Positions 1 through 12,712 of a DNA stretch of 64,000 nucleotides are shown piece by piece (position 1 is the first letter of the stretch; each line of letters opens with the position of its first letter). The position numbers and the translations under genes are program-made. Under the pieces are notes generated by a model. The model had not been told where the DNA came from. It did no database searches and was given only the letters and a program-made list of their open reading frames with translations. Location: NCBI RefSeq assembly GCF_047511655.1, contig NC_133387.1, positions 47,484,353 to 47,548,352 of the forward strand, given 5' to 3'. The DNA comes from Castor canadensis. Lineage: Eukaryota; Chordata; Mammalia; Rodentia; Castoridae.

Positions 1-819
1 TGGACAGGCAAGATTGATGAGGTTAAAAAAAAAAAACTTACTGGGTTTGAAAACTCAACTAGTTAAGCCTGTATGTTTTGTGGAGGAGAAAGACCAAGTA
101 CTGGAGTTTGAATTGACTGTAAGCTCAACGAAAAGTATAATGTCGCTGCATCAAAAGCCAGTTCAAAGCTACCCCAGACCATTTAGAGAGTGGTGTCAAG
201 AACAGGGAGAAGTAAAACATTGCCGCAAAACATTACTTGAAGTCTACAAGGTGGTGAAAGGTCTGGCAATAAGATCCAAGAGAAGTGGTGCAAAGTCAAG
301 AAAAAGAATAGTCAGGTTTAATGATATCAGCCTCCAAATATATGGGGAAATTGCGTGGGATTTCATTCAGGCATCTTGACTGCCAGCTTCTAGGCCTGTT
401 TTTTAAATCTCTAGTGGTATCTAACTAGGACTAGCCTGACTAAAAGGGAAATTTGTTCACAAATCCCACAATTGGTAGGGGGATCAGGTCCAGTAAATAT
501 GGAGGGAACTCTGAGACTGGGGAGTCTGAAGCCAAGTGGGCCACCCCAGGAGCCATCTGCTTCCCACACCACTACCACTGTCCATAATGATAAATGACCA
601 GCCCCTGACCCATGTTCTTGCTGTTACAGCACTCACTCAAGTCTCACAATCCCTTTAGAGAATGCTCGATGAGCTAGATCCAAATCAAATGCCTGGCCCT
701 GACTGTAAGAAGGAAGGAAGACAAAAAAAAAGAAAGAGGTCCTGGTATGTTTTATGGGAGGCAAAGCTCTCCTTAGGTATTTTTGACAAATACCTTAGAA
801 AACAACTCGAAGAAGGAAA
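1..819. other. Intergenic DNA, no gene recognised
   Basis: An open frame of about 120 codons runs over positions 14-379, but it is lysine-rich, has no recognisable domain, no promoter and no splice context, and I do not accept it as a gene. The rest is unique-looking or heavily decayed sequence in which I recognise nothing. It lies about 12 kb upstream of PDK4. Confidence 0.4.
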
Positions 820-1110
820 TATTTATTTGGGCTCATGTTTCAAGGGTTCAGTCCATTGTTGCTTGGCTCCATACACTTGGACAGAACATCATGGTGGCAG
901 GAGTGTATGGCAGGAAGCAGACAATCATGACAGGGATGGGAACCAGGTATTATCTTCAAAGCCATGCCCCAAGAGACTTACTTCCTCCAAGAAGTAGACC
1001 CTCACCTTCCAAAGTTTCCACCAATAAGCAAAATAACCATTAACTGGGAACGAAGGGTTCAACACATGTTTCTGTGGAAGATATTTCATATTCAAACCAT
1101 AACTAAGGGG
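820..1110 (-). repeat. Decayed LTR-like repeat, reverse orientation (probable ERVL-MaLR)
   Basis: The stretch reads TTTATTTGGGCTCATG near 822 and ends near TTCATATTCAAACCATAA at about 1087-1104. This order resembles the reverse complement of a mammalian MaLR-type LTR, whose forward copy often starts near a TATGGTTTGAAT-like motif. It is non-coding and old. The class assignment is from memory of the family layout and was not checked against a repeat library. Confidence 0.35.
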
Positions 1111-3309
1111 TTGGATTCATTTTGAGTTTCTCTAGCTAGAACCAGAAAAAAAATGAAGCAGATGGAGTAAGTCAACATCTTCATGTAAAGAACTTATTGG
1201 CAGTCTTTACATTCAGGATCCTTCATGAGAACTTTGAAATTAATAATGAGCACACAAGGGGAGTGTAAAAGTGAGATGCAACTTAGATGTTATCTATAAC
1301 AACACTTGATGTTTATTGACATGGAAACTGAGACGCAGAAGGATGAAATGATGTTTTTCAAAGGTTGTCAGTCAAGTATCAAAAGAAACACAGAGCCCAA
1401 AATCTATGCCCTCAACTTATCATTACCCCCTAACAAAATACTACTTCCTTTTGCCAAAGGAACAAATTTACCTCATGATAGAAATACAAAATTTAATAAA
1501 AATCTCCTAAACTACCTGTTGTTTGTAACAGAATTAAAATGAACACAGCAAATTGTGTTCATGTGGAAGGAGGGAAGACAAGATGAAAAATTCATTCCAA
1601 CCTAAATGAAATTTCGTGTTCTGATATGACCTCTAATTTACCAACAAGTCCTTGGCTTTTCTGGTAATTAAAATTTTGGTGCTAAAGGAAAGGTGATGTC
1701 ATCCACTAGCAAGACCTCAGGAAAATGTCACTGTGAAGGCAAATTATTTTTCATCCGCTTAGCAAACTTTTTGACTGATGAAAAATCAATACTTCGCCAA
1801 CTCTTCTCGCAGGTGTTGTTTGTCTGATATGTCTCCTATGTCATCGGATACAATAGTTTAAACACTACCTTAATGAGAAAAATAGCCTATGGCTGAGCTG
1901 AAACTGCCTTAAATGGATTTGTAGCTGATAAGATGTTTGGTTGAAATGCTTCTTAAAGGACAAACCCATTATTTGTTGCCGTGTTTTCCAAGGTCCATGG
2001 AAAAATTAGCTTAATTATTTCTTTGGTTGCCAGAACACAGCAAATCTTTCTTTCTTGAAAAAAGAAGGGCAAATGGCCTTACTCACTGGTTTTGAGCAAT
2101 TCTTTCATAAATCAAAATATTGAAATGAGCAGATTAAGCCATTAGACACCCTTCTCTGAAGAACAGACTATATTACATTAGTTTTCCTCCCTTAATGCAG
2201 AGGCAGAAGAAAAATAAGAATTTTCTGAGAGGTTGTGTCAAAATATGGACAGAAAATGTGGAAACCTCAGTCATTTGGAGATGTCATAAATATGTCTAGT
2301 AACTATGGCCTCCTATTTCCTTTCAAATTGATGTGTATAGATTCTCCAACTGCATACTGAAACATAGTATCCATTAGCACCAGGGAAGCTTAGCATAACT
2401 CAGATGCATTCATATAAAAGAAAATCAAAAGAAAAATGACAAAGAAGAAAAAGGACATTATTTGACAAGGAAAAAGACTGTCCAACAAGTAGAGTCTCTC
2501 ATCACCGTTATTGTCCCATTGTCCCTACCCTCTTACAATTTCTGAGTTCTTTCTCTAATAGCTATTAGACAGTTCTCTACTCTGTTGTTCAGAAGCTCTA
2601 GCAGAATGTCCCTTTCTTCAGAGCAGCAGTGCTCCCATTTGGCTGACTCTAGTCATTGTCAAGGACAGCTTGTCTTTTGCCCCATAATTCCACAGCAAGA
2701 AGGGTTATCATGTCTCCTTCTTAGGTAACTGTTTTCTTTGAGTGGAGTATACACTGGACAAGTTTCCATGCAACCTGTGAGCATCCAATGTTTTTCTCAT
2801 TTGAATTTATTCATCTTGGGATGTTGATCGTGACCTTTCTTTACTTTCTTAATGTAAAGGGGAAGGCTCACATTTAACTATGTCTAGAAATCACTGGAGA
2901 AGCATTGCTTACAAGGCACTTTTCAAAACAATGACATGGAATATTTTCCAAACATGGCCTCAACATCCTGTGGAACTAGTAGAGCCTATTTAAAAAAAGA
3001 AAGAAAGTTAACCAGTTTCTATGGGGGACTCGAGGCAGCAAGCTTTTTTTCCTAGAATCTAGAACAGTGGTCTTCTTATATTATGATACAGATAAATCTG
3101 GAGCAAACTTTTAACTCAAAAAAAAAAAAAAAAACCACTCACTTATCACAAGCATACCTTTTCTCCTTCATTCTATTTCATTTTAATATCACTTGTGATC
3201 TATTAAACTGAGGCCATAACCCACCTAGTAATTATAACCCACAATCTAACAACATGCACGGAGAGCATCTCCACAGCCTGGAGAAACTGTCTCCTAGCCT
3301 GGAGTCATT
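1111..3309. other. Intergenic DNA, nothing recognised
   Basis: AT-rich sequence with no convincing ORF, RNA gene or young repeat. Short A-runs occur at about 3118-3134. I see no exon-like segment with splice sites here. Confidence 0.4.
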
Positions 3310-3319
3310 GAAAGCCATG

Positions 3320-3417
3320 CTTTGGGGCTCGGATGTGCTCAGTGGTAGAATGTTCAGCTTTCACAGGTCCTGAGTTCCATCCCAGCACCGCAAAGTAGAA
3401 AGTAAAAATAGAAAAAA
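3320..3417 (+). repeat. ID-like tRNA-derived SINE
   Basis: A roughly 75-bp tRNA-like body (GGGGCTCGGATGTGCTCAGTGG, with a B-box-like TGAGTTCCATCC segment) is followed by an A-rich tail. It is flanked by a 10-bp target duplication with one mismatch, GAAAGCCATG at 3310-3319 and GAAAGCCGTG at 3418-3427. The flanking repeat supports L1-mediated insertion in + orientation. Confidence 0.8.
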
Positions 3418-4325
3418 GAAAGCCGTGATTTACAGAGTCCACAGCAAGAATGCAGACCCATCTGAGGATTAAGATCCACTGTTTTAGTATAGAAAAACAT
3501 GAAAGTTCCTTTACTGAAATATATTTTAATAAAATAAATATATGCTTATTTTAGAACCCTTATAATATAGCACAAATGCACAAGAAGAAAATATTAATTA
3601 CATAATACCTCCATTCAGAGGTAAACTCTTTAAAATTGCTGCAAAATATTCTCTTTTTCCTCATGTGTTTGTATTCACCTCTTTCCTGCTTAATAATCTT
3701 TTTTATGATAACTATATTCTGAATTTTATTTATATTTTAAACATTTTTATTAGTTTATAATAGTTGTACAGGGGTTTTGTTGTGACATGAAGTATACTTT
3801 TTAGAAGGGTTTCTCCTTTTCATATTCTGTATATTATTTACCTAGTATAAACTTGGCCAGTAGATAGGCTGTTTGTTTGCCATACTCAGGACAGGGTGGC
3901 CTGTAAGGCACTGTACAATCTGTTTTTCCACTAGAGCAGCAGAATTCCTAAAGGCCAGGAGTGGTAAGCAGCTTAATCTCAGGTTGTGGACGCAGTTGGG
4001 CTCAAGCATGGGCTATTATAGGTCGGCCTCTCTCTGCTCTGTGAGACCTTTTCCCTTGAGATCTGTTTATTTCCATGAACAGAAACTAATGCTTGAGAGG
4101 TGATGCATGGAAAGTTATTGCTGTGACCCTTCACCTACTAAACTTCCCCTTGCTGACTGCCCAGCCCAGGCTGTGGGTGTGGGACTAACCTTTCACCCAC
4201 TTAATCTGGCTGGAGAGAGGCCAGGCAGCTGCTCAGTTGCTTAGCTTCTGTGAAGCAGGCTGTTTCTTTCTGCCAAAACAATACTGATGAAAACTGTGTG
4301 GATCAGAAAGTAACTTTATTTTCAC

Positions 4326-4520
4326 TTTTTTTAAATCAACGCCCATTTTTTTCTATTATTGTTGTGCTGGGTGGGGGTACATTGGAGTATTTATAAAGGT
4401 TCTTAAATGTTTCAAATATATCATACTTGAATTCACCCCTTCAACTGCCCTCTTTCATCCCCCTTCCCCCAATCCTGGAACTATTTCAACAGGTATCATT
4501 TTTGCATTTACTTACATTTG
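4326..4520. repeat. T-rich interspersed repeat, family not identified
   Basis: A T-rich start is followed by a GGGTGGGGGTACATTGGAG-type block and then a C-rich stretch (CCCCCTTCCCCCAATCC). A loosely similar T-rich / G-rich / C-rich order recurs at 49935-50075. I cannot assign a family. An uninterrupted A-run at about 4711-4732 further on may be the tail of another retroinsertion. Confidence 0.3.
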
Positions 4521-4899
4521 TATACATTAGATCTATGAATTATTGTCCTAACAAAGCAAAACAATCCCTTTCCAAGACCCAGGGCATTTATTTAAGGAGT
4601 CTGGATGTTGAAAAAAGAAGTGAGAGACCCCTTAGTGTAAAAAGAGTGAAAAAAAGAATAAAGAGGGAAGCTCTGAGTCTTTGCTATGTGTACTTCCTCT
4701 CCGGGCTCAGCACAAAAAAAAAAAAAAAAAAAAAGAGTCCAGCCAGGACTCCTTTGTCAACCAAGAACATAAACATGTTGCCAAACTCAGCATGGCTGGA
4801 TTCTCAAGTTCATCTTCAAGCCAGAAATTCTAAAGGGGGAAAGGAGTGTATGTCTGTGTGGATATTGTTAAACTAGAAGACAGTATGGTTTTCACCCTG

Positions 4900-6529
4900 A
4901 CAAAGATCAACCCACACTACCTATGAGAGGAAGTCAGTGCCATTTAAGAAACAAATCAATGAATATACAGCATCTGTTTGGTTTATTCTGAACTCAGTTT
5001 CACACTGTTACCTGGTTTAGGCCAAGAAGGTACATAGACATTCTTAGATCTAAAGTGACTTAAAGACTAATGTAAATTTCATGCAAGAGATGATATGTGT
5101 TTGCTTATTTATTTTTCACATATTTGTGTTAATTTAAGTAAATCCAATCTTACATACATTAAAGTACAGTCATGAAGCCCAAAACAGAGCAAGACAAAAA
5201 GATGAATGTAAAAAATGTTTGGAGAGCAGTGGCAAAGATTTCTGTTTAAACAGGTTCAGGTTTAGAAAGCTCATGCTCCCTACTAGCTATGTGAGTTAGA
5301 AGACATCTCCTCTGCCGCCCTTTTTCCCTCTGCAGGTAAAAATGATGGGTTAAGTGGCTCGTTCTCATATTGCCATTGACAGATCTCACTATTCCAAATG
5401 GAGAAGAAAGTGGGAACAGGGGTGCTGCACACCACAACACCCTATTAGGGGACTGCTTGGAACCCAAGCCTAGGAACAGGAGGGCGCTGTGTCTCCCAAA
5501 CTTAATTCACTGATTCATGGGCATCTAGAGGACATGTTGAGAAGAACCCCCAAGGTCAAGATCGACCAAACAGGAAAGGATGTGTTTATGGGGCAGCCAC
5601 AGTTGGGCAGGGAGGGATTCATTGCTTAACTAACATGTCCCTGCTTAAATCAGTATTTTCAGAAAATTTTAGTGTAATATCTAGGGTCTGGGTATCTGCC
5701 CTTTTATTGCTAGACATGTATATAAATAAACTATGAATTGCTTATTCAGTGCAATGTTATACAAGTTTTTTTTTTTTTTTTAATTCTGCCATGGGTTAAG
5801 CAAAGAAATCACAATACTTCCTCTTCTGAAAATTTGTCTTCCAGATGACCTGGTGCCTGACCCTGGCCCTTTTATTATATGGAACATCAGAAGAATTGTC
5901 CAAGGTGGCCAATCAGGACTACCAAGTCTGGAAGCAGGCAAAACTTGCAGTTATCCAAGCAAGAGAACTCTATTTGAATGGGTCTTGTGATGAGGAAGGG
6001 CTAGCAGAGAAGAAAGATTCTGCTGGATGATAATCTCAGGAAATTTAGGTAGTGATTATCAAACAAAGGAAAGGAACAAGCCAGAGAAAGAGAAGCTGAG
6101 TTTCAGCCAGCAGTAGCTCAGTTTCAGTCCCCAGAAGGCAGCGTGGGGGAGTGACCAGGGAGAGCAGGAGCAGATTACAGGCTCCTCAGATCCTGAGGCC
6201 TCTGCGTAGACCTAAGAGGGTTGGAATAGAAGGCAGGAGATCTGCTGACCCATTTCCCTGTCCTGATTTGCCTCCCAGTTCATTCAAACGCCTGTTTTGA
6301 GCACACAGCTGCCAAACTCTCCTTCCTGTGCTCTTGTTACATCTATTTTTGTTTCAGCTTTTGAAATAATGTTTATCTTCCTGTAAATAAGAAGTAATAC
6401 ATACTTTATTGTTTAACTTTTGGAAAAGTATTTAGGAAACAAATGTAAATATGAGTAATTCTACCATCTAAAAATAATACTATGGACAGTCTTGTATATT
6501 TTTGTAATGCGTACATTTGTGCAGAAAAT
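4900..6529. other. Intergenic DNA, nothing recognised
   Basis: No exon, RNA gene or recognisable repeat was found. Small open frames here lack homology that I recognise. A CAAGGTCA half-site occurs near 5551-5558 but is isolated. Confidence 0.35.
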
Positions 6530-6542
6530 ATTCAAAATATTA

Positions 6543-6626
6543 GGCTGGTGGAGTGGCTCAAATGATAGAGTGCTTGCCTAGCAAGCAGAAGGCACTGAAT
6601 TCAAACCCCAGTACCACAAAAAAAAA
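6543..6626 (+). repeat. ID-like tRNA-derived SINE
   Basis: The body starts GGCTGGTGGAGTGGCTCAAA (A-box region) and contains GAATTCAAACCCC (B-box region), then CAGTACCACA and an A-tail. A 13-bp target duplication with one mismatch flanks it: ATTCAAAATATTA at 6530-6542 and ATTCAAAACATTA at 6627-6639. It resembles a tRNA gene only through its origin, because the sequence does not fold into an intact tRNA. Confidence 0.85.
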
Positions 6627-6740
6627 ATTCAAAACATTAATTATGTATGTTTTTAACATTTCTTATGATCCCATGACCCCTCCTCCATTTGGAAAGAGGG
6701 ACCACAACTTACTGAAAAAACCAAAAATACTTAGAAATTT

Positions 6741-6798
6741 AAGACCAGGCATGGTGGTGGAAGCCTGAAATCCCAGCACTTGGGTGGAGGCAGTAAGA
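6741..6798 (+). repeat. 7SL-derived (B1/Alu-like) SINE fragment
   Basis: CCAGGCATGGTGGTGGAAGC followed by TGAAATCCCAGCACTTGGG is the 5' part of a 7SL-derived monomer. It breaks off into the GGAA microsatellite that follows, which probably grew from its purine-rich end. Confidence 0.65.
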
Positions 6799-6929
6799 TG
6801 GAAGGAAGAAAAGGAAGGAAGGAAGGAAGGAAGGAAGGAAGGAAGGAAGGAAGGAAGGAAGGAAGGAAGGAAGGAAGGAAGGAAGGAAGGAAAGGAGGGA
6901 AGGAAGGAAAGGAGGGAGAGAGGGAGGAA
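6799..6929 (+). repeat. (GGAA)n microsatellite
   Basis: About 130 bp of nearly pure GGAA/GAAG tetranucleotide repeats with a few GGGA interruptions near the right end. GGAA arrays can bind ETS-family factors in principle; no such role is shown by the sequence. Confidence 0.95.
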
Positions 6930-7009
6930 TTTAAGAGATCTGCTTTACTGAGGAATTAAGATGTAGGTTTTCCTTTGTCTCAGATCCACAAAACCTAGGT
7001 ATGTTTTCT

Positions 7010-8480
7010 TTTTTTTTTCATGTATTTTTTTTTCCTTTTTCTTTGCCCCCACCCCCTCCCTTACCACCCACTCCGCCCCCTCCCTATCCCCCCCACCCCC
7101 CCCCCGAATACCCAGCAGAAACTATTTTGCCCTTATTTCTAATTTTGTTGTAGAAAGAGTATAAGCAATAACAGCAAGGGACAAGGGGTTCTGCTGGTTG
7201 AGATAAGGATAGCTATACAGGGCATTGACTCACATTGATTTCCTGTGCGTGGGTGTTACCTTCTAGGTTAATTCTTTTTGATCTAACCTTTTCTCTAGTA
7301 CCTGGTCCCCTTTTCCTATTGGCCTCAGTTGCTTTAAGGTATCTGCTTTAGTTTCTCTGCGTTAAGGGCAACAAATGCTAGCTAGTTTTTTAGGTGTCTT
7401 ACCTATCCTCACCCCTCCCTTGTGTGCTCTCGCTTTTATCATGTGCTCATAGTCCAATCCCCTTGTTGTGTTTGCCCTTGATCTAATGTCCACATATGAG
7501 GGAGAACATATGATTTTTGGTCTTTTGGGCCAGGCTAACCTCACTCAGAATGATGTTCTCCAATTCCATCCATTTACCAGCGAATGATAACATTTCGTTC
7601 TTCTTCATGGCTGCATAAAATTCCATTGTGTATAGATACCACATTTTCTTAATCCATTCGTCAGTGGTAGGGCATCTTGGCTGTTTCCATAACTTGGCTA
7701 TTGTGAATAGTGCTGCAATAAACATGGGTGTGCAGGTGCCTCTGGAGTAACAGTCTTTTGGGTATATCCCCAAGAGTGGTATTACTGGATCAAATGGTAG
7801 ATCGATGTCTAGTTTTTTAAGTAGCCTCCAAAAATTTTTCCAGAGTGGTTGTACTAGTCTACATTCCCACCAACAGTGTAAGAGGGTTCCTTTTTCCCCC
7901 GCATCCTCACCAACACCTGTTGTTGGTGGTGTTGCTGATGATGGCTATTCTAACAGGGGTGAGGTGGAATCTTAGCATGGTTTTAATTTGCTTTTCCTTT
8001 ATTGCTAGGGATGGTGAGCATTTTTCCATGTGTCTTCTGGCCATTTGAATTTCTTCTTTTGAGAAAGTTCTGCTTAGTTCACTTGCCCATTTCTTTATTG
8101 GTTCATTAGTTTTGGGAGAATTTAGTTTTTTAAGTTCCCTATATATTCTGGTTATCAGTCCTTTGTCTGATGTATAGTTGGCAAATATTTTCTCCCACTC
8201 TGTGGGTGTTCTCTTCAGTTTAGAGACCATTTCTTTTGATGAACAGAAGCTTTTTAGCTTTATGAGGTCCCATTTATCTATGCTATCTCTTAGTTACTGT
8301 GCTGCTGGGGTTTCATTGAGAAAGTTCTTACCTATACCTACTAACTCCAGAGTATTTCCTACTCTTTCCTGTATCAACTTAAGAGTTTGTGGTCTGATAT
8401 TAAGATCCTTGATCCATTTTGAGTTAATCTTGGTATAGGGTGATATACATGGATCTAGTTTCAGTTTTTTGCAGACTGCT
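7010..8480 (-). mobile_element. 5'-truncated LINE-1, antisense
   Basis: Read on the minus strand this is the last part of L1 ORF2 plus the 3' UTR. Minus-strand frames over 7483-8230 encode ORF2 C-terminal blocks such as [18 protein letters not shown] and KKMWYLYTMEFYAAMKKNE, split by a frame change. The 3' end is the C-rich complement of the G-rich tract typical of this L1's tail (7040-7105), followed by a T-run equal to a poly(A) tail. The exact 16-bp duplication CCTAGGTATGTTTTCT at 6994-7009 and 8481-8496 marks a classical insertion. The sequence is very close to the two L1 copies at 37.7-43.9 kb, so it belongs to the same young family. It is non-functional because the endonuclease and reverse transcriptase parts are missing. 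Confidence 0.93.
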
Positions 8481-8695
8481 CCTAGGTATGTTTTCTATGG
8501 TCTATCCACTAATTCCTTTTTAGGGTTCATCTAAGCTGTGGCCAGTTGTCCTCCAACTTTTATTCCCCCTGTGCCCCTATAAGCAGAAAACCTCATCTGG
8601 GTTCAGAAGTAATAGTGGGAATCTTCATGTGATTTGTTGTGTATTACTTACTGTACTACAAATCCCTTCAAGATCTATATTTTGCTATGCATAAA

Positions 8696-8906
8696 GAGGC
8701 ACAACTGTGATCCCAGCTACTCAAAACACAGAGACAGGAAGATCATGAGTTTGAGGCCAGACCAGGCAAAGTTAGAAAGACCCTATCTCAAAAACAAGAT
8801 GATTAATAATAATAATACAAAAGGGCTAGGGGTGGGGCTCAAGTGGTAGAGCACCTACCCAGCAAGTGTGAGGTCCTAGATTCAATTCCTGATCTTAAAA
8901 AAAAAT
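8696..8906 (+). repeat. Composite 7SL + ID SINE
   Basis: The left part is 7SL-like (GTGATCCCAGCTACTCAAAAC, then GAGTTTGAGGCCAGACCAGG and ACCCTATCTCAAAAA). It is joined at about 8825 to an ID-like tRNA part (GGGCTAGGGGTGGGGCTCAA, AGTGGTAGAGCACC) ending in an A-tail. The same order recurs at 25846, and in reverse at 44152, 45339 and 55737. Confidence 0.8.
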
Positions 8907-10024
8907 TATGCTTCTGAAACATTCTCTGCACCAAAACTCCTGGAAGGTATTAGGCACAGAAATGGCTGCATGGAAGATGTAGACACATAAGCCTGAGCCA
9001 GCCTTATGAAGGTTGTGGCAGCCAATGTGTCAGTCACCACAAAGGAGCACTAGGAGGGATGGAGTATAAGACTAAACTTCAGTATATTTCAAGAGCAGCA
9101 GAATTAAATGCTAGAGAGAGAGAGACAGACAGACAGACAGAGAGACAGAGAGAGAGAGAGCCAGATGCAGATGAGTCTTTTGGGAGGAAATGAAACATCA
9201 CTGCAGTTTGCTTGATTCAACCATCTGGGACCAAATTTGATGGGCCACCTGCCCTAATACCTTGGAGATTTATAAGCTCCTAGGAATAGAAGTATAGCCC
9301 TGAGAAAAAAGAACGGTAAAATCTTACCCTAAAGTAGACATTAACCTGAAAGGCAAGGGCAAACAAATATCAGCACTTGCACATTTGACATTTGTGGAAT
9401 GAAATTTGTACCCACTCTCTATATTTAGAGTCAGTGAACTAGGGTTGGTTTGCCAAGTAAGTGAAACAGATGGAGAGAGTTAAAGGTTTTCCCAAAGGTA
9501 TAATTATAGTGTTGAACCATGGGATCTTCTTTGGATAAGTGGAGACTTAAAGGAGTGAAGAAAAGTGAAAGCCTCAGTGAGTCTGAGTTAGTGAACTTTA
9601 GAAAATGGTTGAATCCAATGATCTAAGTAAGATACTACAGGGAGTCGGATGCTTGTGTTTGATCATTTGGACATGGTGGTATTATTTTTGAAGACATATC
9701 CTAGGGTGTGATCATGGAAATAAGGAGTTGAGTTGGGCTGTGGAGAGAGAGTAAGACGAAGAGATTGATAAACAAGTAAGGAAGCAGGCATGCATTCTAA
9801 AAAATGCAGAAACAAAATGGCAGTAGGTAGAATTGTCTGATATCTTGTTCTTCAAAGAACCTGTAACAAGATACATTCTAAGTCAATGCACATAGATGGT
9901 ATCGGTCTGCCTCCTCTGCTAAGCAGAGATGAGACTTAAAGGAGTCTTTTGAGGGGCTGGTAGAAATAGTAACATAAATTCCTCAAACTAGCACCTTATA
10001 ACATGCATCTGGAGCCATCTTTTT
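8907..10024. other. Intergenic DNA with a short purine microsatellite
   Basis: Apart from an AG/GACA simple repeat at about 9113-9161 I recognise nothing. No exon-like segment was found. Confidence 0.4.
9113..9161 (+). repeat. (GA)n/(GACA)n microsatellite
   Basis: Alternating GAGA and GACA units, roughly 49 bp. Confidence 0.9.
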
Positions 10025-10795
10025 AAATGTTGAACACTAACCTCTATTCTCTTTGTATTATTTTTAAATGACAAAAATTATATATACTTACAGTATACCT
10101 GTGATAGTTAAAAATATTATACATGTGGAATGGCTAAATGGAGGTGATTAATATATGCATTACTTTCCATGCTTATGAATTTTTGTAGTGAGAACATCTA
10201 AAATCTACTCTCTAAGTTTTCAAATATACAATACACTATTAACTGTAGCCACCATAGTTAATAACAAGTCTCGTGTTGTACAAAAGAGCTTTTGAACTTT
10301 ACCTCCTGTGTAATTCAAATGTTGTGTCCTGTGGCCAACAGTTTTTCAACTGCCATCAAGCCCCATCCTCTTGTGACCACCATTTTACTGTTTCAATGAG
10401 TTCAACTTCTTCAGATTCCACATACAAGTGAGATCATGAAGTATTTGTGTTTTGTGCCTTCAGGTCATCCATGTTGTCACAAATGAGAGGACTTCCTTCC
10501 TTTTTAAGGATGAATAGTATCATTGTGCATAGGTACTATATTTTCTTTATCCATTCATCAGCTGATGGGCACAAGTTCTTTCCATTTCTTGTCTCTTATG
10601 CTGCAATGAACAGGGGAGTGCAAATGTCTCTTTGACATACTGATCTTATTTCCTTCATATATATTTCCACAACTGGGGTTATTGGAGCATGTAGTTCTGT
10701 TCTAATTTTTTGAGGAACCATGATACTGTTTTCCATAATGGCTGTATCAATTTACATTATCACCAATTAATCTGCTCTAGTGAGAACACTATGTC
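10025..10795 (-). mobile_element. Old L1 3' fragment (L1M-like), antisense
   Basis: Minus-strand reading gives the end of a decayed L1 ORF2 and its 3' UTR. Landmarks on the + strand are AATAGTATCATTGTGCATAG near 10513, TTTATCCATTCATCAGCTGA near 10546 and GCTGCAATGAACAGGGGAG near 10600, the reverse complements of conserved ORF2 C-terminal codons. The frame is broken repeatedly. A related fragment in the same orientation lies at 44540-46430. Confidence 0.75.
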
Positions 10796-12500
10796 CAGCA
10801 CAGGAACATCAGTTAGAGCTGCTACTGCACTGGTTTGTAGCAGTTTACAGTCATTCTCAAGCTAAATGATATGATAGAGTCATCATCCCTACATTCCTAA
10901 GACCCTTATAAGGATGGCACTAACCTCCTTGGCCTAGGGAAGTTTAGGAGAATTAAAGTTGGCTTTTCCCTTTATAGCAGCTCTAACTCCATAGTTCTTA
11001 AGATGAAATCCAGGGAAAACTGGGGACTTCCACTTTAAATTTGCTTGCTTCATCTAAGAGAGTCTGATTTAGCCTTTTGACTTCTTGAACACATATCTTT
11101 GTTTCAGAGTTATACAAATATTAAATAAATGATTCCAAATACAATAACATAAATTAAGGTGGCATCAAAACCTATGTAGAAGTGAAAATGCAGTTTGGAA
11201 CTTGCACATGTTGGCACAACTATTTCAGTAAGATAAGCATTTGAGCTGTTGTGTTTTGAATTGTAGTGTTTTATTTTGCTTTGTTTTTCTTTCTCACCCA
11301 AGTGTAATTGCTGAAATCTATCCATTCACCCTAAAATCATTCCTCAAGTTCTTTAACGTACCACACCCCACTGTTATCATTGGGAGATTGTGAGTGTTGA
11401 ATGCATACAGGGCTGTTTCTCATAGGTCTGAGCAAAATATTCGGGCATCAAGGGAGGTCAGGAATCCCAGAAGGTCTGTGAACAATGGGCAGACAAAAGG
11501 GGTGTGGTAGAATACTTGTATGGTACCTCTACTCAGGTCACAAAAGTGTTGGGGAATTTTCCAGGACCAGTAATAGTGATGGATTTGAAAGAAGCAAAAT
11601 TGGTGCTTACTAGACATCGAAATGGAGAAGTCAAATAGGCCATTGAATATAGGAGTCTGGCTCTCTGAGGGGAGGGTTTGCACTAAAGGTAGAAATTGGA
11701 AATCAGTCCTGTGACTGAGTGAAATCTCCTAAGGAAAGAAGGCAAGAGTGATGGTGCAGTCTAGGACCACCCCGGCCTCCAGAACTCCCATTCTGCTTAT
11801 TACATGTAGGGGTAGAGAGCCAAGGGGATCCTTTGTAACAAACCACCGTCTTAGTTCCCATTCTATTCCATTTGTAACCAAGTCTTCATTGTCAACTTCC
11901 CCCAAACACTGCGGTTTTGGTCTCCAGTCCACTTAGAGTGGAGAGGGGAAGGACGTTGGGATGGGAGTTTTATCACAGGGTAATGTGTTTCAACAATTGC
12001 CATTAATTTAAGAAATACTGAGTAGTGGCAAAGCAAGGTAGATAGAAATCACAAAGATGTGTTAGATACAGTCCCTGCTCTGTGCTCTTTTAAGGCAGTA
12101 GTATCAGGGAGGGATAATGTAAGACCCTAAATAGCTCCAATATGTTGAAATCCCATTAGTGACAAAGGCCATAGTTGGAAGAAGGAGGAGGGAGAAGCAA
12201 TCAAGGGAGAGCTTTTGCATCAGGTACTTTGTGAGGGAACTCTTGAGAGTAAACCAGAATACCTCAGGCAAAGATTGAAGTAAGGACACTTCATACAGTG
12301 GGATGAATAGAGGGAATGAATTATCTTATGGGAGAAAAAGGTGAGCGACACTAACCTACTGATCCCCTTTATGTTTTGTTTTTAATGAACAGAAATCTAA
12401 TAGAAGGAGCTACGAGAGTTGAGAGCTTTTTTCACCACAGGAAAAACGAAATGTTTAGGCAGTTCCTCAAGGCAAAGCAAAAGGAACTTCCAGTTCCTCA
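10796..12500. other. PDK4 upstream intergenic DNA, nothing firmly recognised
   Basis: No exon or young repeat is evident. Part of 11420-11760 may be an old interspersed repeat, but I cannot name it. Any distal PDK4 regulatory sites here are not identifiable by eye. Confidence 0.35.
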
Positions 12501-12712
12501 GGCGTGCTGTTGCTGTTGGAGCAGCTCGCGGGGAAAACGCTGTTGTTCGTCTCTTCCACTGTCCAATGGCACGGCCGCTCAAACTTTCCTGCGCAGCTGA
12601 TTGGCTACTGTAAAACTCCCGCTCTGAGCAAGAACCAATGAGCTCTCCGGAGCCGCGATTCTTGGAAACAGTTTCTGGTTAGGAATGTGTGACATTGAGA
12701 CAGCTTCGGAAT

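Noticed and set aside
14-379. 121-codon open frame at the window start
   Set aside because: No domain, promoter, splice or repeat signature that I recognise; composition is consistent with a chance frame in AT-rich DNA.
5551-5558. ERR/NR5-type half-site upstream of PDK4
   Set aside because: A single CAAGGTCA in 12 kb is expected by chance and has no supporting cluster.
6543-6626. Possible tRNA gene
   Set aside because: A- and B-box-like segments come from the SINE's tRNA origin; the element has an A-tail and target duplication and does not form an intact cloverleaf.
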